Source of the DNA: Bin87 sp963663945
GTDB lineage: Bacteria > Chloroflexota > Dehalococcoidia > Lucifugimonadales > UBA3495
Length of the DNA stretch: 64,000 bases
Reading direction: 5' to 3'
Assembly: GCA_963663945.1 (NCBI GenBank)
Contig: OY760687.1
Coordinates: forward strand, 2,666,001 to 2,730,000
The notes under the pieces are model-generated. The model had not been told where the DNA came from. It saw only the letters and a list, made by a program, of their open reading frames with translations, and did no database searches. This document shows positions 1 to 11,196 of this stretch, piece by piece. The position numbers and the translations under genes were made by a program. Positions within the stretch are counted from its first letter, which is position 1; each line of letters starts with the position of its first letter.

Positions 1-3000
1 GCGTCGATGGTGTCGGCCTTGTTCCTGATCGTGCCGCTGTTCAGGGCCAGCGAATCGGCAGCGATGGATATGCCGTCCTGGTCGCTGTCGTCGGAGACCA
101 CGGTGTAGGAGAAGGTCAGGGTTGTTGCGGCGGAATCGATGGTGGTGTAGCCGGCGCTGCGGGCGTTGCTCCCAACGGTGAGCGTCAGACTGGGCGTGCC
201 GCTTGTGGTGTCGACGGCGACGGCTTCGCTGTAGGTCACGGCTACGGTGATCGCGTCGCCGGTGGCGTAGGTGTTGTCGGTTCCGGCGTCGCTGCTCAGA
301 GTGACGCTGGTGATGGCGGGCACGTCGGGGTCTCCGTCGGCCCGGTGGTTGGGGAAACTGCCGCTTGCGCCGGGCAGCCCATGGCTGAGGCCGGCGTCCT
401 TGCCGGTGGTCGTGTGCTTGATCGTGCCGCCGTTTAGCGCCAGGGCGTTGGCGGGAACGGACAGACCGTCCTCGTCCATGTCGTCGGCCGCTACGGTATA
501 GGAGAAGGTCAGGATCCGTTTCGTGGCGTCGATGCCGGTGTAAGCGGCCTGCCGGCTGGCGTTGCCGAGGTTGATCACCAGGTACGGGGTTCCGTCAGTG
601 GTGTCGACGTCGACGTTTGCATCGAAGGTCACGGTGAACGTGATCGTTTCGTCGAGTTGGTAGGTGTCGCCGCTGGCGGGAGTGGACGTGATCTGCACGC
701 CGCCGGCGACGATCAGGGGTATTTTGTTGACCACGTGGCCAGTTTGGGTATCCAGAGCCGTATGGTCCGGGGATGCGTCCATGGTGTCGCCGGCGTTTCT
801 GATCGTTCCGGAGTTCAGGGCGAGCGAATTGGCCGCGATGGAGATGCCGTCCTGGTCGCTGTCGTCGGAGACCACGGTGTATGAGAAGGTGATCTTCCGG
901 CCGAGGGCGCCGGTTTCCGTGTAGCCGGCATCCCGGGCGTTGTCGCCGACGGTGAGTGCGAGGCTGGGTGTGCCGTCGGTGGTATCCACTGTGACGGGCA
1001 CGTTGTAGGTCGCGGCCACAGTGATCACGTCGCCCGCGGCGTAGGTGCCATCTGCGCCGGGATCGCTGGTGATGTCGAGGGCGGTGATTTCCGGGCTGGA
1101 CACCACGATCTTGACGCGGTAGGTGTAGGTCGCGGCGCTTGCCGTCGTGACCGTGACCACAACTTCCTCGGGCTCCTGGGTGAGGTCCACCTGGTGGCCG
1201 GTCGCTTCGGTGTCGGAATCGGCCGGCTGGATGGTCACGGTGTGGTCGGACGGCGCGGTGGCGGTGACGGTGGTGCTGGTGGCGTCCGCCGGGAACGTGG
1301 CCGTGTAGCGGAGGACCGTTGGGCCGAAGTCTGGCGCCAGAGTCCCGCCGCTGAGCGAAAGGTCGGACAGATTGGTGAAATCGGCCAGCAGCTTGCCGTC
1401 CAACTTGTGGTTGCCGAACGTTATCTCGGAGACAGGGTCGGGATGGGTGAGCAGGGCGTCTAGGCCAGTGGCTGCGTCCCGGATGGTCCCACCGTTGAGT
1501 TGCAGAGCGTTGCCGCGGATGCGGATGCCGTTGTTGTCCCTGCTGCCTTGAGGGACTCGCCACTCGAACTGCAGGGTCGAAGATCCGGAGCCGCGCTGGT
1601 ATTCGGCCTTGCGGGTGGCCGCGAGTCTTCCGGCGTTGCCCACTTTGAATGTCATGGTGGGTGTGCCGTCTGCGGTGTTCACCACGACCGGGGACGTGAA
1701 GGCGACGCTGATGACTATGATCTCGTTGCGCCCGTAGGTGTCGGCGGCGGCTAGCGGCATGGAGGTTATGGTCACGCCGCCGTCGGCGATGGCGGGGGCG
1801 ACCGTAACCGCGTTGACCTTGTGCCCAGGGAACAGGCCGTTGGTACCCGGTAGCGGGTGGTCGAGGTCGGCGTCCTTGCTGGTGGTCGTGTGCGTGATTG
1901 TGCCGCTGTTCAGGTCGATGGCGTTGACGGGCACGGACAGGCCGTCCTCGTCCAGGTCGCCGGAGGCTACCGTGTAGGAGAAGGTCAGGATCCGTTGCGT
2001 GGCGTCGATTCCGGTGTAGGCGGCCTGCCGGTTGGCGCTGCCGAGGGTGATTGCCAAAGCAGGGGTTCCATCGGTGGTGTCAACCGCGACGTCGGAATCA
2101 AAGGTCACGGTGAACGTGACCGTTTCGCCGGCCTGGTAGGTGTCGCCGCTGGAGGGAGTGGACGTGATCTGCACGCCGTTCGCGACGATCAGGGGTGTCT
2201 TGTTGACCAGGTGACCGGTCTGGGTCTCCAGGGCGGCATGGGCCAGCGAGGCGTCGGCGTCGTCATCGTCGGCGGTGATCGCGCCGTTGTTCAGCGCCAA
2301 TGAGTTAGCCGCGATGGATATGCCGTCCTGGTCGCTGTCCTCGGAGACCACCGTGTACGAGAAGGCGATCGTGGTCTTGGCCTCATTGTGCCCCGTATAG
2401 GAGGCGGCACGGGCGTTGTCGCCAATGGTGACAGCCAGGCTCGGCGTGCCGTCGGTGGCGTCAACATCTACGGCCTGGTCGTAGGTCACGGCCACGGTGA
2501 TCGCGTCGCCGGTGGCGTAGGTGCCATCGGAGCCGGGATCGCTGATGATGGCCAGGGCGTTGATGGTGGCCAGGTCGGTGATGGTGGCGCTAGTCAGCGC
2601 GATGTTGACGCGGTACACCCGGTCTGCGGAGTCTGCCTTGGAGACGGAGACGGTGATTTCGTCGGGCGCCTCGGTCAGATCCACCTGGTGGCCGTCGGTC
2701 TCGGTGTCGGAGTCCGCCGGCTCGATGGTTATGGTGGCGCCGGACTCTGCGGTGGCGGTCACGGTGGTGCTGACGGCGTCTGCCGGGAACATGGCGATGT
2801 AGCTGACGGTTGTCGGTTCGAATGTTGGCGAAAGGGTGGCGCCGCTGAATGACAGGGCGGAAAGACTGGCGAAAGCGGGCATCAGTCTGCCGTCCACCTT
2901 GTGGTCGGCGAAGATGCCGTTACTGCCGGGCAGAGGGTGTGTCAGCAGGGCGTCGGTAAGATTGGTCGTGTTCCGGATGGTGCCGCCGTTCAGTTCGAGC

Positions 3001-5849
3001 GAATCGGCCAGGATTCGGATGCCGTTGTTGTCCCTGTCGTTGGCGAGAACCTTCCACTCGAATTGGAGGGTGGAAGATCCGGAACCGCGCTGGTATTTGG
3101 CTTCACGGTCTCGCGATCGGGCATCGGCGTTGCCGATCCTGACGGACAGGCTCGGCGTTCCGTCTGTTGTGTCCACCACGACCGGCGCGGTGAAGGCCAT
3201 ACTGACGACGATGGTCTCGTCAAGGCCGTAGGTGTCGGTTTCGGCGATCGGCGTGGAGGATATGGTAATGCCGTCCGCGGCGATAGCGGGTGTGACCGGC
3301 GATCCGTCCGCCCGGTGGTTGGGGAAACTACCGCTTGTGCCGGGAGGCTCGTGGCTGAGGTCGGCCTCCTTGCCGGTGGTCGTGTGCGTGATTGTGCCGC
3401 TGTTCAGGTCGATGGCGTTGGCGGGAACGGACAGGCCGTCCTCGTCCAGGTCTTCGGTCGCAACGGTGTAGGCGAAGGTCAGGATCCGTTTCGTGGCGTC
3501 GATGCCGGTGTAGGCGGCCTGCCGGTTGGCGTTGACGAGGGTGATTGCCAAAGCAGGGGTTCCATCGGTGGTGTCAACCGCGACGTCGGAATCAAAGGTC
3601 ACGGTGAACGTGACCGTTTCGCCGGCCTGGTAGGTGTCGCCGCTGGCGGGAGTGGACGTGATCTGCACGCCGTCGGTGACGATCAGCGGTATCTTGTTGA
3701 CCAGGTGGCCGGCCTGGGTGGGCAGGGCCACATGGATAAGCAAGGCGTCGGCGTCGTCTTCATCGGCGGTGATTGAACCGCTGTTGAGCGTCAACGAGTT
3801 CGCGGCGATGGACACGCCATCCTGGTCGCTGTCCTCGGAGACCACCGTGTAGGAGAAGGTGAGTACGGTCTTGGCCGAGTTGATTTCCGCATAGGTGGCG
3901 GCGCGGGCGTCGTCGCCGATGGTGACAGCCAGGCTCGGCGTGCCGTCGGTGGTGTCGATCTCTACTGCCTGGTTGTAGGTCAGGGCAACGGTGATCGCGT
4001 CTCCCGTGGCGTAGGTGCGGTCGGTTCCGGCGTCGCTGGTCAGCGCCACGCCGGCGATTACCGGCGCGGTCGTGGTCGCGTCAACCTTGTGGCCGGAAAA
4101 CAGTCCGCCGGTTCCCGGCGCCGGGTGTTCGAGGTCTGCGTCGTTGGCGCTGACGTTGCCAGTGATCGCGCCGCCGTCGAGGATCAGGGCGTTCGCAGTC
4201 ATGGAAATGCCATCGTCGTCCTCGTCTCCAACGGCGATGGTGTAGGCAAAGGTGAGTATCCGGTTGTCGGGGCTGATTGAGGTGTAGCCGGCCCGCCTGG
4301 CGTCGTTGCCCATCGTGAACTGCAGGTAGGGCGTTCCTTCGCTGGTTTTGACCGTGACCGGGGTGTCGAATTCGACGGTGAAAGTGATGGTTTCGGCCGG
4401 GCCGTAGGTGTCGTCCGCGGCGGGATCGGACGTGATTTGTACGCCGTTTTCGACGATCATCGCGTCCGGGTTGACTCGGTGCTGGGTCTGGTCGGGTAAC
4501 CCGGAGTGTCTGAGGGCGGCCCTGGTGCCGGAGCGCAGGTATGTGATGATGCCGCCGTTTTCGTTCAGGGGGTTTTCGGGGATTGAAATGCCGTCGTTGT
4601 CGGTCAGCGATTGGTCAACCGTGTGCGAGAAGATGATCGTCCGGCTGTCGTCGGCCGTCTCCGAGTAGTCGATCGGCTGCTCATCAGAGCCGAACTGGAC
4701 GCGGATGTTGGGTGTGCCGTTGTCGGTGTCCACCAGTATCGGGAGATCGAAGGTGACGGCGATTTCTATGATGTCGCCAATGACGTATGTTTCGCCATCG
4801 GTGGGTTGGCTGATAACTTCGATGGATTCGATGCGGGGTGTGATGGGCGCGACGACGGCGATGGTGTAGGTCATCGTGGCGGCCCCCTCCTTGGTCGCTG
4901 TAAGGACGATTTCGTTGGTCCCGTGATGGAGTGTCACCTGGTGGCCGTCGGCAACGTCGTCGGCGTCTTCGGGCATGATGGTGTAGGACACGCCGTCTTT
5001 GGGCGTGACCGTCACCGTAGTGACGGTGGCCCCGTGGTCCGGAGTCGCCGTGTAGAGCGTTTTGCGGGATCTGAATTGCTGGTCCAATGTGACGTTCGTC
5101 AGATGGACCTGGTCAAGGGCGGCCAGCCGAGAGTTCCGGCGGTCGTCAAGGTACTGGTTTGAGATACGGTGGAGGGCCCGGTGATTGAGGTTGGCGTTCC
5201 CGCCGCCGGGGGAGTGGGTGATGGAGGAGCCTTCGGGCACGTTGATGCTGTTGGCTGAGAGCCCGAAGCCCACAGCCGTTTCGAGCAGCCCGGCTTCGTC
5301 GTTGAGCAGTTGGAACACGAGGGCGTTGGTGCCGGATCCGCGCGCGTAGGGGAAGTCGGTTGGGCCCTGCGGGGAATCGTTGAGCCAGATGTCCACGGCC
5401 AGTGTGGGCCGGCCCCCGGTGAGGTCCACCACCACGGGGTGGTCGAAGGTGAACTCGAACTCAACCGGTTCATCGTTCCTGTAGACGTTCGTGTTCTGGT
5501 TCAGCGGACGGCTGATCACCCTGACCCTGGTGATTCTTGGGATCACCAGCGGTTCCCGATGTATCTCCACCGTGTAGGGGACGTCGATGTGTCCTGGCTT
5601 GGTGACCAGTATCTCTATGAAGTTGTTGCCCGGTTCCAGCGGCACCTGGTGGCCGGGCTGGAAGTCGTGGGAATCGGGCGGCGTGATTGTCACGTCGGTG
5701 TCGACGTCCCCGGTCGCCGTGACGGTGGTTGCCGCAACACCGCCGTACACAGTGGCGGCGTAATTGATCAGGTCTGGTGAGAAGTCGGGCTGCAGGACGA
5801 TGTCGGTGATATCCAGGTCGGTGAGCTTCAGGTCGGTGAGCTTGGCCAG
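1..5849 (-). pseudogene. Giant secreted Ig-like repeat protein, C-terminal part (split by IS21, runs off window)
   Basis: The minus strand is open throughout in the frame whose codons have low coordinates divisible by 3, and it continues past position 1. The translation is a chain of Ig-like modules of roughly 100 residues, each with a [T/D]xTYxxG[E/D] start, a DGTPxLxxxxG core and a late DxDGISIxANxLxLNxGxI motif. Twelve such modules lie here, the last one cut by the window edge. Four cadherin-like beta-sandwich domains (hallmark DGHQVxL) are interspersed. These modules are typical of secreted adhesin-like proteins; no anchor is visible because the C-terminus is outside. The 5' part of the gene lies at 8264-9342. 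With the IS and one duplication removed, at least 2,307 codons fall in the window. Binding partner unknown. Confidence 0.85.
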
Positions 5850-5935
5850 TGATAGACGACAATAAGGAATGCCTCTTGCGCCGACTATTCTTGCCGGTTG
5901 GGATGGTGTAAATCGTCCGGCACGGAGGTGCCGGA

Positions 5936-7438
5936 TTGATCAAGGACCGACAAGTCAGACTTTTGAGGCAAAAACGTATGGAAGGAAAAACACAGGAGAC
6001 GGCGGCCGCCATGTCTGGGATGAGCGTGCGCTCGGCGCGCAAATGGCAGAGTGGCCCGTTGCCGTCGGAGACCAAACCGGAGCGCTGGTGGCGCACTCGG
6101 TCCGATCCCTTCGACGGGGTGTGGGAAGAGGAGATTGAGCCACTGCTGCGGGACGACCCCAAGGGCAAGCTGAAGGCAACGACGATTATCGAATGGCTGG
6201 AGGAGCAGCATCCCGGCCAGTTCAGCACCTCCCAGCTGCGCACGCTGCAACGACGATTACAGGACTGGCGGGCGCTGAATGGTCCGGACCAGGAGGTGTA
6301 CTTCCCCCAGGAGCATCCGCCGGGACGGGAGGCCCAGTTTGATTTCACCCACTGCAGCGCCCTGGGGGTGACCGTCGCCGGTGAGCCCTACCCCCACCTG
6401 CTGTTTCAGCTGATCCTCAGCCACTCGGGCTGGCGCTACGCGGAGGTCGCCGCCGGCGAGACCTTCCTGGCCCTCAAGCAGGGATTACAGAATGCGCTCT
6501 GGGCCCTGGGCGGCGTACCGGAGGTGGTGCGTTCCGACAATACCTCTGCTGCCACCCACGAGATGAAACGCAGCCGAGGCCGGGCGCTAAACGACAATTA
6601 CGCCGCCCTGCTGGACCACTACGGTGTCCGATCCACCCGCATCAATCCTGGCAAGAGCCATGAAAACGGCGTCGCCGAGCACGCCCACTACCGTTTGAAA
6701 GACGCCGTGGACCAGGCCCTCATCCTGCGCGGCAGCCGCGATTTCCACACCGCCGACGACTACGCCGGTTTCGTCCGGAAGATGGTGGAGAAGCGCAATC
6801 GCCTGGTGCGGGGGAAGCTGGAGCAGGAAATGGCTTGCCTAAGACCCCTGCCGCCAGCCCCCATGCCGGAATACGCCAACTACCAGTCCAAGGTGCGCCG
6901 GTGGAGTACCATCCAGGTGGCGGGACGCAGCTACAGCGTCCCGTCCCGGCTCATTGGCAAGGTGGTACAGATCCGCCTCTATTCCGAGCACGTGGAAGTG
7001 TACTACAAGGGCCACTTTGTGGAACGCATGGCGCGCGTGCACGGTGATGGGGAAGTAAACGTCAATTACCGCCACGTCATCAATTCCCTGGTGCGCAAGC
7101 CCGGAGCATTCGCCCGGTACCGGTTCAGGGAGCAGCTGTTTCCCACCTTGCGCTTCCGGCTCACCTACGACGCGCTCAGGCAGTGGCGTGGGGAGCGCGC
7201 CGACGTGGAGTACGTGCGCATCCTGCACCTGGCGGCCACCACCATGGAGGTCATGGTGGACAGCGCCCTGTCGCTGCTGCTGGAGACCGGTCAGCCCTTC
7301 GACTACGCCGAGGTGCGGGAACTGGCCGAGCCCAGGGTGCCCCAGGCTCCGGTGCTGGTCCTCTCTGGGAAGCCGGACCTGAAGATCTACGACGGTCTGC
7401 TCACGAGCAGTACGGCCATGGTGGGGGTGTGCGCATGA
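5936..7438 (+). CDS. istA: IS21 family transposase IstA (copy 1)
   Basis: A 500-residue DDE-type transposase of the IS21 family, which cuts and joins the element ends with help from IstB. The N-terminus has a helix-turn-helix (TQETAAAMSGMSVRSARKW, about residues 20-38). The retroviral-integrase-like core shows the acidic triad in AQFDFTHC, VVRSDNTS and KSHENGVAEH. The C-terminal part has the usual beta-barrel-like Mu-transposase region. The start is a TTG at 5936 because GGAGG stands 8 nt upstream; the next ATG is 14 codons later. The stop overlaps the istB start (ATGA), so translation is probably coupled. It differs from copy 2 by one residue: Glu here, Asp there, in the RLYS[E/D]HVEV segment. 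Confidence 0.93.
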   Translation: MIKDRQVRLLRQKRMEGKTQETAAAMSGMSVRSARKWQSGPLPSETKPERWWRTRSDPFDGVWEEEIEPLLRDDPKGKLKATTIIEWLEEQHPGQFSTSQLRTLQRRLQDWRALNGPDQEVYFPQEHPPGREAQFDFTHCSALGVTVAGEPYPHLLFQLILSHSGWRYAEVAAGETFLALKQGLQNALWALGGVPEVVRSDNTSAATHEMKRSRGRALNDNYAALLDHYGVRSTRINPGKSHENGVAEHAHYRLKDAVDQALILRGSRDFHTADDYAGFVRKMVEKRNRLVRGKLEQEMACLRPLPPAPMPEYANYQSKVRRWSTIQVAGRSYSVPSRLIGKVVQIRLYSEHVEVYYKGHFVERMARVHGDGEVNVNYRHVINSLVRKPGAFARYRFREQLFPTLRFRLTYDALRQWRGERADVEYVRILHLAATTMEVMVDSALSLLLETGQPFDYAEVRELAEPRVPQAPVLVLSGKPDLKIYDGLLTSSTAMVGVCA

Positions 7439-8226
7439 TGGACACCCCCACCAGCGTGATCCAGGAGCGCATCGGCGAGCTATGCCGCGAATTCAAGCTG
7501 CCCACCATGGGCGCTCAGTCGGTGGCCCGTTTCACTGAGGCTGGCCACGGCGAGGCCCTGTCCACCTTCCTGGAGGTGCTGGAGCAGGAGGCCGAGGATC
7601 GCCGCCACCGGCGCATCAACCGGCTGCGTCAGGCGTCCCGGCTGCCCTCGGGCAAGACCTGGGAGACCTTCGAGCATCACCGGATGCCCCTGACTCTTCG
7701 TCAACAGATGGACCATCTGGCCCAGGGCAGTTTCGTGGAACACGGCGTCAACGTGCTGGCCTTCGGGCTCCCCGGCACCGGCAAGACCCACGCCCTATGC
7801 GCTCTGGGCCACCGCCTGGTGGAAGCCGGACACTCCGTCCTCTTCGCTCCAGCCTACCGCCTGGTGCAGGACCTCCTCGCCGCCAAGCGCGACTTCGACC
7901 TGCCCCGACAACTGCGCAAGCTGGACAACTTCGACTTCCTCCTCCTGGACGATCTCGGCTACCTGCCCCAGGGGGCCGAGGAGTCCGAGGTCCTCTTCAC
8001 CCTCATCGCCGAACGCTACGAACGCCGGTCCCTGGGCATCACGTCCAACCTGGTCTTCTCCGAGTGGGAGCGCATCTTCGCCAACCCCATGGCTACCGCC
8101 GCAGCGATTGACCGGGTGGTCCACCACTCCGTCATCCTGGAATTCGACGTCCCCAGCTACCGGACTGACGCAGCACAGCAACGCGGCGAGACTGCTGCGG
8201 CCGAGGAGGTGAACCGGCAAAACTAA
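7435..8226 (+). CDS. istB: IS21 family ATP-binding helper IstB (copy 1)
   Basis: A 263-residue AAA+ ATPase of the DnaC/IstB family, which assembles on target DNA and recruits IstA. The Walker A motif is GLPGTGKTHA (about residues 107-116) and the Walker B is LLLDDLGYLP. A sensor-like SNLVFSEW segment follows. The ATG at 7435 overlaps the istA stop, the normal IS21 arrangement; a second ATG follows at 7438. The protein is identical to that of copy 2. Confidence 0.93.
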   Translation: MMDTPTSVIQERIGELCREFKLPTMGAQSVARFTEAGHGEALSTFLEVLEQEAEDRRHRRINRLRQASRLPSGKTWETFEHHRMPLTLRQQMDHLAQGSFVEHGVNVLAFGLPGTGKTHALCALGHRLVEAGHSVLFAPAYRLVQDLLAAKRDFDLPRQLRKLDNFDFLLLDDLGYLPQGAEESEVLFTLIAERYERRSLGITSNLVFSEWERIFANPMATAAAIDRVVHHSVILEFDVPSYRTDAAQQRGETAAAEEVNRQN

Positions 8227-8263
8227 TCGACGATAAATCGGCAAGAATGGTTGACGCGGGACA

Positions 8264-9342
8264 GCCAGCGGCCTCTCGATGCTGCTGTCGATCCTGGCGC
8301 GGCCGTAGCCCCTGGGAATGGGGTGCCTCAGCAGCGCGGCGAGGTCATAGCCGGTACGGTTGATGGTGCCGCTGTTGAGCTGGAGGCTGTTGGCGTGGAT
8401 GTAGATCCCGTTGGCGTCCTGATCGTCGGGCAGCACCCGGTATTCGAAGACCAGGGTGTCGGTGCCGGAGCCGCTGGCGTAGCGCATGCGCTCCGTGCGC
8501 GCCGGGTTGTCGGGGTCACCGAGGCTGAATTTGAGCGTGGGCGTACCCGCATCGTCGTTGACGGTCACCGAATCGGTGAAGGTCACGGCCGCCTGGATCA
8601 GTTCCCGGTTGCCGTACACGTCGCCGATGACCGGACTGGAAATGATCTCGAAACCGTCCTCGACAACCCGGGGATGGCCGCTCGTGCCCTGGACGCTCAT
8701 CTTCAGCGAGTGGATGCGGGGTTTCGGGGTCCAGTTGTCGCTGGGGAGTATTCTCCCGTCGTCGATGGACCAGCCCTCGGCGGATCCCTCGTCTTCTGCG
8801 TTGTCGCTGACCCTGCGGATGTTCAAGTAGTTATTGTTCGCGCAGCCGAAGGAGCACTGGAGTACGAACATGTACGCCGTTGAAGGTTCAAGCTCGATTT
8901 GTTCGCGCGCCCAGAACCGGTTCATTTGGTTGTTCTTTTTGTCGCCGTACGAAAATCCAGTGAGCCTCGCGCCGCGGCTCCCGTCGTCGTTCACCGCGTG
9001 GAGGCCGGCGTTCAGCACGATGTATTTCTTGTCGACGCTGGTTCCGAACTTGACGTCGATGGAGTCAAGCCTGATGCCGAGTTGCGGTCCGGTTCGGAAC
9101 ACCTGGGCGGTGCCGTTGAGGTTTACGTTGATCGTGTCGTCATCGACGTCCCTGGCGTCCACGTTGGAAACCAGGGTCTGGATCTCGTCAGTCACCGGTT
9201 CCTGGGCGGCCACTTTTGGGGCGGCGCCCAGCGTGACGGTAAGCATGATGGCGATCGAGGTGAGCAGCGCAGTGGCCAGCAATGCGCCGGCGGCGATGGC
9301 ACGCATGTGCGGGGTCCGGTCGAGGTGGGCTGGCAACGGCAT
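8264..9342 (-). pseudogene. Giant secreted Ig-like repeat protein, N-terminal part (split by IS21)
   Basis: This is the 5' portion of the giant repeat protein. ATG at 9342 is preferred because GGAG lies 6 nt upstream; a GTG at 9411 and an ATG at 9306 are alternatives. The N-terminus has a Sec-type signal peptide: a long hydrophobic run followed by PKVAAQEP, a plausible cleavage site. A unique region of about 200 residues follows, then the first Ig-like module ending near LNSGTINRTGYDLAALL. The frame is intact up to the IS boundary at 8264, then reads into IS sequence and would stop near 7795. Joining 8269 directly to 5849 restores ...RPLAKLTDL... in frame, so the gene was whole before insertion. 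The truncated product would be exported but lack nearly all repeats. Confidence 0.8.
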
Positions 9343-9780
9343 GGAAGGCTCCGCTCGCGGCCAGGTGTGCCACCGACGTAACTGGCTGTGAACGAGTGAT
9401 GCAGCCGCCACCGAGCCGTCGTTTTACGAACCGCCCAGCACGGGTCACCCTCTCGATCCCAACCAAACTCCGCCCTATAAGGCCGCGAAAGTATTGGGTG
9501 CAGAAAATGCTAGCCGGCCATGCCTGCAAAGCGTGTGAATGGGCAAATAACGGACGCAATGCCACTAGCCGGGTGGGCAAAATGCCGCTTGCCCGAACCC
9601 GCCGTCCGCGAGCGTCTGAGGGGTCAGCGGCTGCAGGTGAGAAAACCCCGCTTGCCATGTGCACAAAAGACTTTTCTGCACATGTACGGGCCGGAGGTTC
9701 ACCTGCCCGGAGATGGAGACGTTTTCACAAGAACCTGGCGACAGGCGCCAGATGACGAAATGTCAGTGACCGCGCGGCCA
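9343..9780. other. Intergenic region with imperfect inverted repeat
   Basis: No convincing gene lies here. The region separates two minus-strand genes: it is downstream of the XRE membrane protein and upstream of the giant surface protein. An inverted repeat spans 9656-9684, with arms CATGTGCA and TGCACATG, then a C/C mismatch, then AAAAG/CTTTT around a single central A. It starts about 100 bp after the XRE gene stop. It could be a terminator-like structure or a protein-binding operator; there is no T-tract. The rest is probably promoter and leader for the surface-protein gene. Confidence 0.5.
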
Positions 9781-11196
9781 CTATGATGCGCGCGCTTTGC
9801 TCCGCTCGCCGGAGACCGCCCCGTCGGGGTTCACGTCAAGGTCCGACGCGTCTTCTGCTTGATGTACGTTCCCGCTGCCCATCCGAAAAACTGCAACGAT
9901 CAGCGTGCCGCCAATCACGAAAGCCATGTAGGCGAACAGGGAAGTCGCGTGCCACAGGTACCCCAACTTCAGCAAATCCAGGGCTTCCTGCCTGGTGTAC
10001 CCCAACTGCTCGTAATTGAGATCCCAGGACCACACCAGGTTGTGGTCGGGCAATACCATCGGGACGTTGGGCGCCAGGTAAATCGCCAGGACAGTCGCCA
10101 TGCCCAGCACGGTTCCAACCACGGCCACGGTGAACACAGTGGACAAGACGAAGCGCCGGTCGCTTTCGCTGGGATTGATCATCGGATCGCGGATCACCAG
10201 CAAAACAACGAAGACCGCAGCCGTTATCAGCATAACCGCTGCCAATTGCATCCACACCCACGCGTTGGACAGCACGACCACCGTCACAAAGACGACGCCT
10301 GTCGGTGGCAACACTGCCCATGCCGCTCTCAGGTGGGCGCTGCGATTGCTCCGGGCGCCGGTATTATGCCATCTCCAGAGCAGGTGGAAAGCCAACCCGG
10401 CGGATGCCGAAAGCGTCAGGTTGAGCAGGAGGGCCAGCATGAAGACGATGGAGGTACCGCCCCACTCGACGATACTGTAGAAGTTGTAGTGGTCCAGGCC
10501 CAGCGGAGCGAAGTGCAAAAGTGGCGTCGTCAATAAGACGAACAACGTCACCCAGAAGAACTCCCGGAGCCCGGCTTCAGGATCCCCCAGCAGGAATCCT
10601 TGTCCAAGCGCCAGGCACACTGCCAAAGCTACGAAAGTGACCGGAACCCAGGCGAGGTCGCCGCCCAGAAATTCCATAATGAGTCCAAGGGCCGCGATGC
10701 CGACTGCCAGCGGCAGGAACCTCAATAGCAGGAACCTGAGCACATCGTTCCCAAATGCAAAAGGTCGCAGAATTGTTTCAGCCTGCTGCCGATCCGCACT
10801 GACAGAACTTGCCTCCGCCTCGTCGGCCTGCGCCCGTCGAACGCCCGGTGCGTCAGCCTTCCCGGTGGCCCGGCCAACAGCCGTGGCGTAGTCCGGCGCC
10901 AGACCGGACAGCAATATCAACCCTGCAACTTCATCGTCCGACAGTTCCAGGGCTTTCCCGAAAGTGCGAAACCGTTCCACGCTGGGAGAAGTTTGTCCGG
11001 TTTCCCATCTGGACACGGTCGCGTGGCTGTACCGCTCACCGTACTCTCCGTCCACGTCCACTTCGGCCATGAGACGGAGCAGGTCATCCTGGGTCAGCCC
11101 TCTACGACCATCGTTCCTTTGGAATGACTCCCGGTAGGCACGCATGAGGAATCCTGCTTGCGCGGCCCTGGGTTTCTGCGAATCACGATTGGCCAT
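9781..11196 (-). CDS. XRE-type HTH domain fused to multi-pass membrane protein
   Basis: A 471-residue protein. Residues about 15-105 form an XRE/Cro-like helix-turn-helix region (GLTQDDLLRLMAEV ... YSHATVSRWETGQTSPSVERF ... GKALELSDDEVAGLILLSG). A polar linker follows to about residue 160, then roughly eight hydrophobic segments to near the C-terminus and a short charged tail. This suggests a membrane-anchored DNA-binding regulator that senses a membrane or exterior signal; the signal is unknown. The ATG at 11196 begins MANRDSQKP. The open frame extends far upstream, but that part is non-coding in character and overlaps the divergent kinase gene, so it is excluded. The gene is divergent from a two-component system across a 540-bp gap, so shared regulation is plausible. 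Confidence 0.75.
   Translation of the reverse strand: MANRDSQKPRAAQAGFLMRAYRESFQRNDGRRGLTQDDLLRLMAEVDVDGEYGERYSHATVSRWETGQTSPSVERFRTFGKALELSDDEVAGLILLSGLAPDYATAVGRATGKADAPGVRRAQADEAEASSVSADRQQAETILRPFAFGNDVLRFLLLRFLPLAVGIAALGLIMEFLGGDLAWVPVTFVALAVCLALGQGFLLGDPEAGLREFFWVTLFVLLTTPLLHFAPLGLDHYNFYSIVEWGGTSIVFMLALLLNLTLSASAGLAFHLLWRWHNTGARSNRSAHLRAAWAVLPPTGVVFVTVVVLSNAWVWMQLAAVMLITAAVFVVLLVIRDPMINPSESDRRFVLSTVFTVAVVGTVLGMATVLAIYLAPNVPMVLPDHNLVWSWDLNYEQLGYTRQEALDLLKLGYLWHATSLFAYMAFVIGGTLIVAVFRMGSGNVHQAEDASDLDVNPDGAVSGERSKARAS

Larger units (their letters stand above)
5850..8263 (+). mobile_element. IS21-family insertion sequence, copy 1 (2,414 bp)
   Basis: The element begins TGATAG and ends GGGACA, the TG...CA ends usual for IS21. 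It is flanked by a perfect 5-bp target duplication GCCAG (5845-5849 and 8264-8268). The boundaries are fixed by comparison with a second copy at 54236-56649, where similarity stops at the same bases. Internal end repeats are visible: ACTATTCTTGCCGGTT at 5884-5899 matches the reverse complement of 8236-8251 at 14 of 16 positions. It carries istA and istB, overlapping by ATGA. It interrupts the giant minus-strand surface-protein gene. The reading frames are intact, so it is probably still active. Confidence 0.95.

Noticed and set aside
9515..9600. c-di-GMP-I riboswitch-like text (GGGCAAAT ... GGACGCAATGCC) on the plus strand
   Set aside because: The required internal hairpin is missing and no plus-strand gene follows; both neighbours are on the minus strand.
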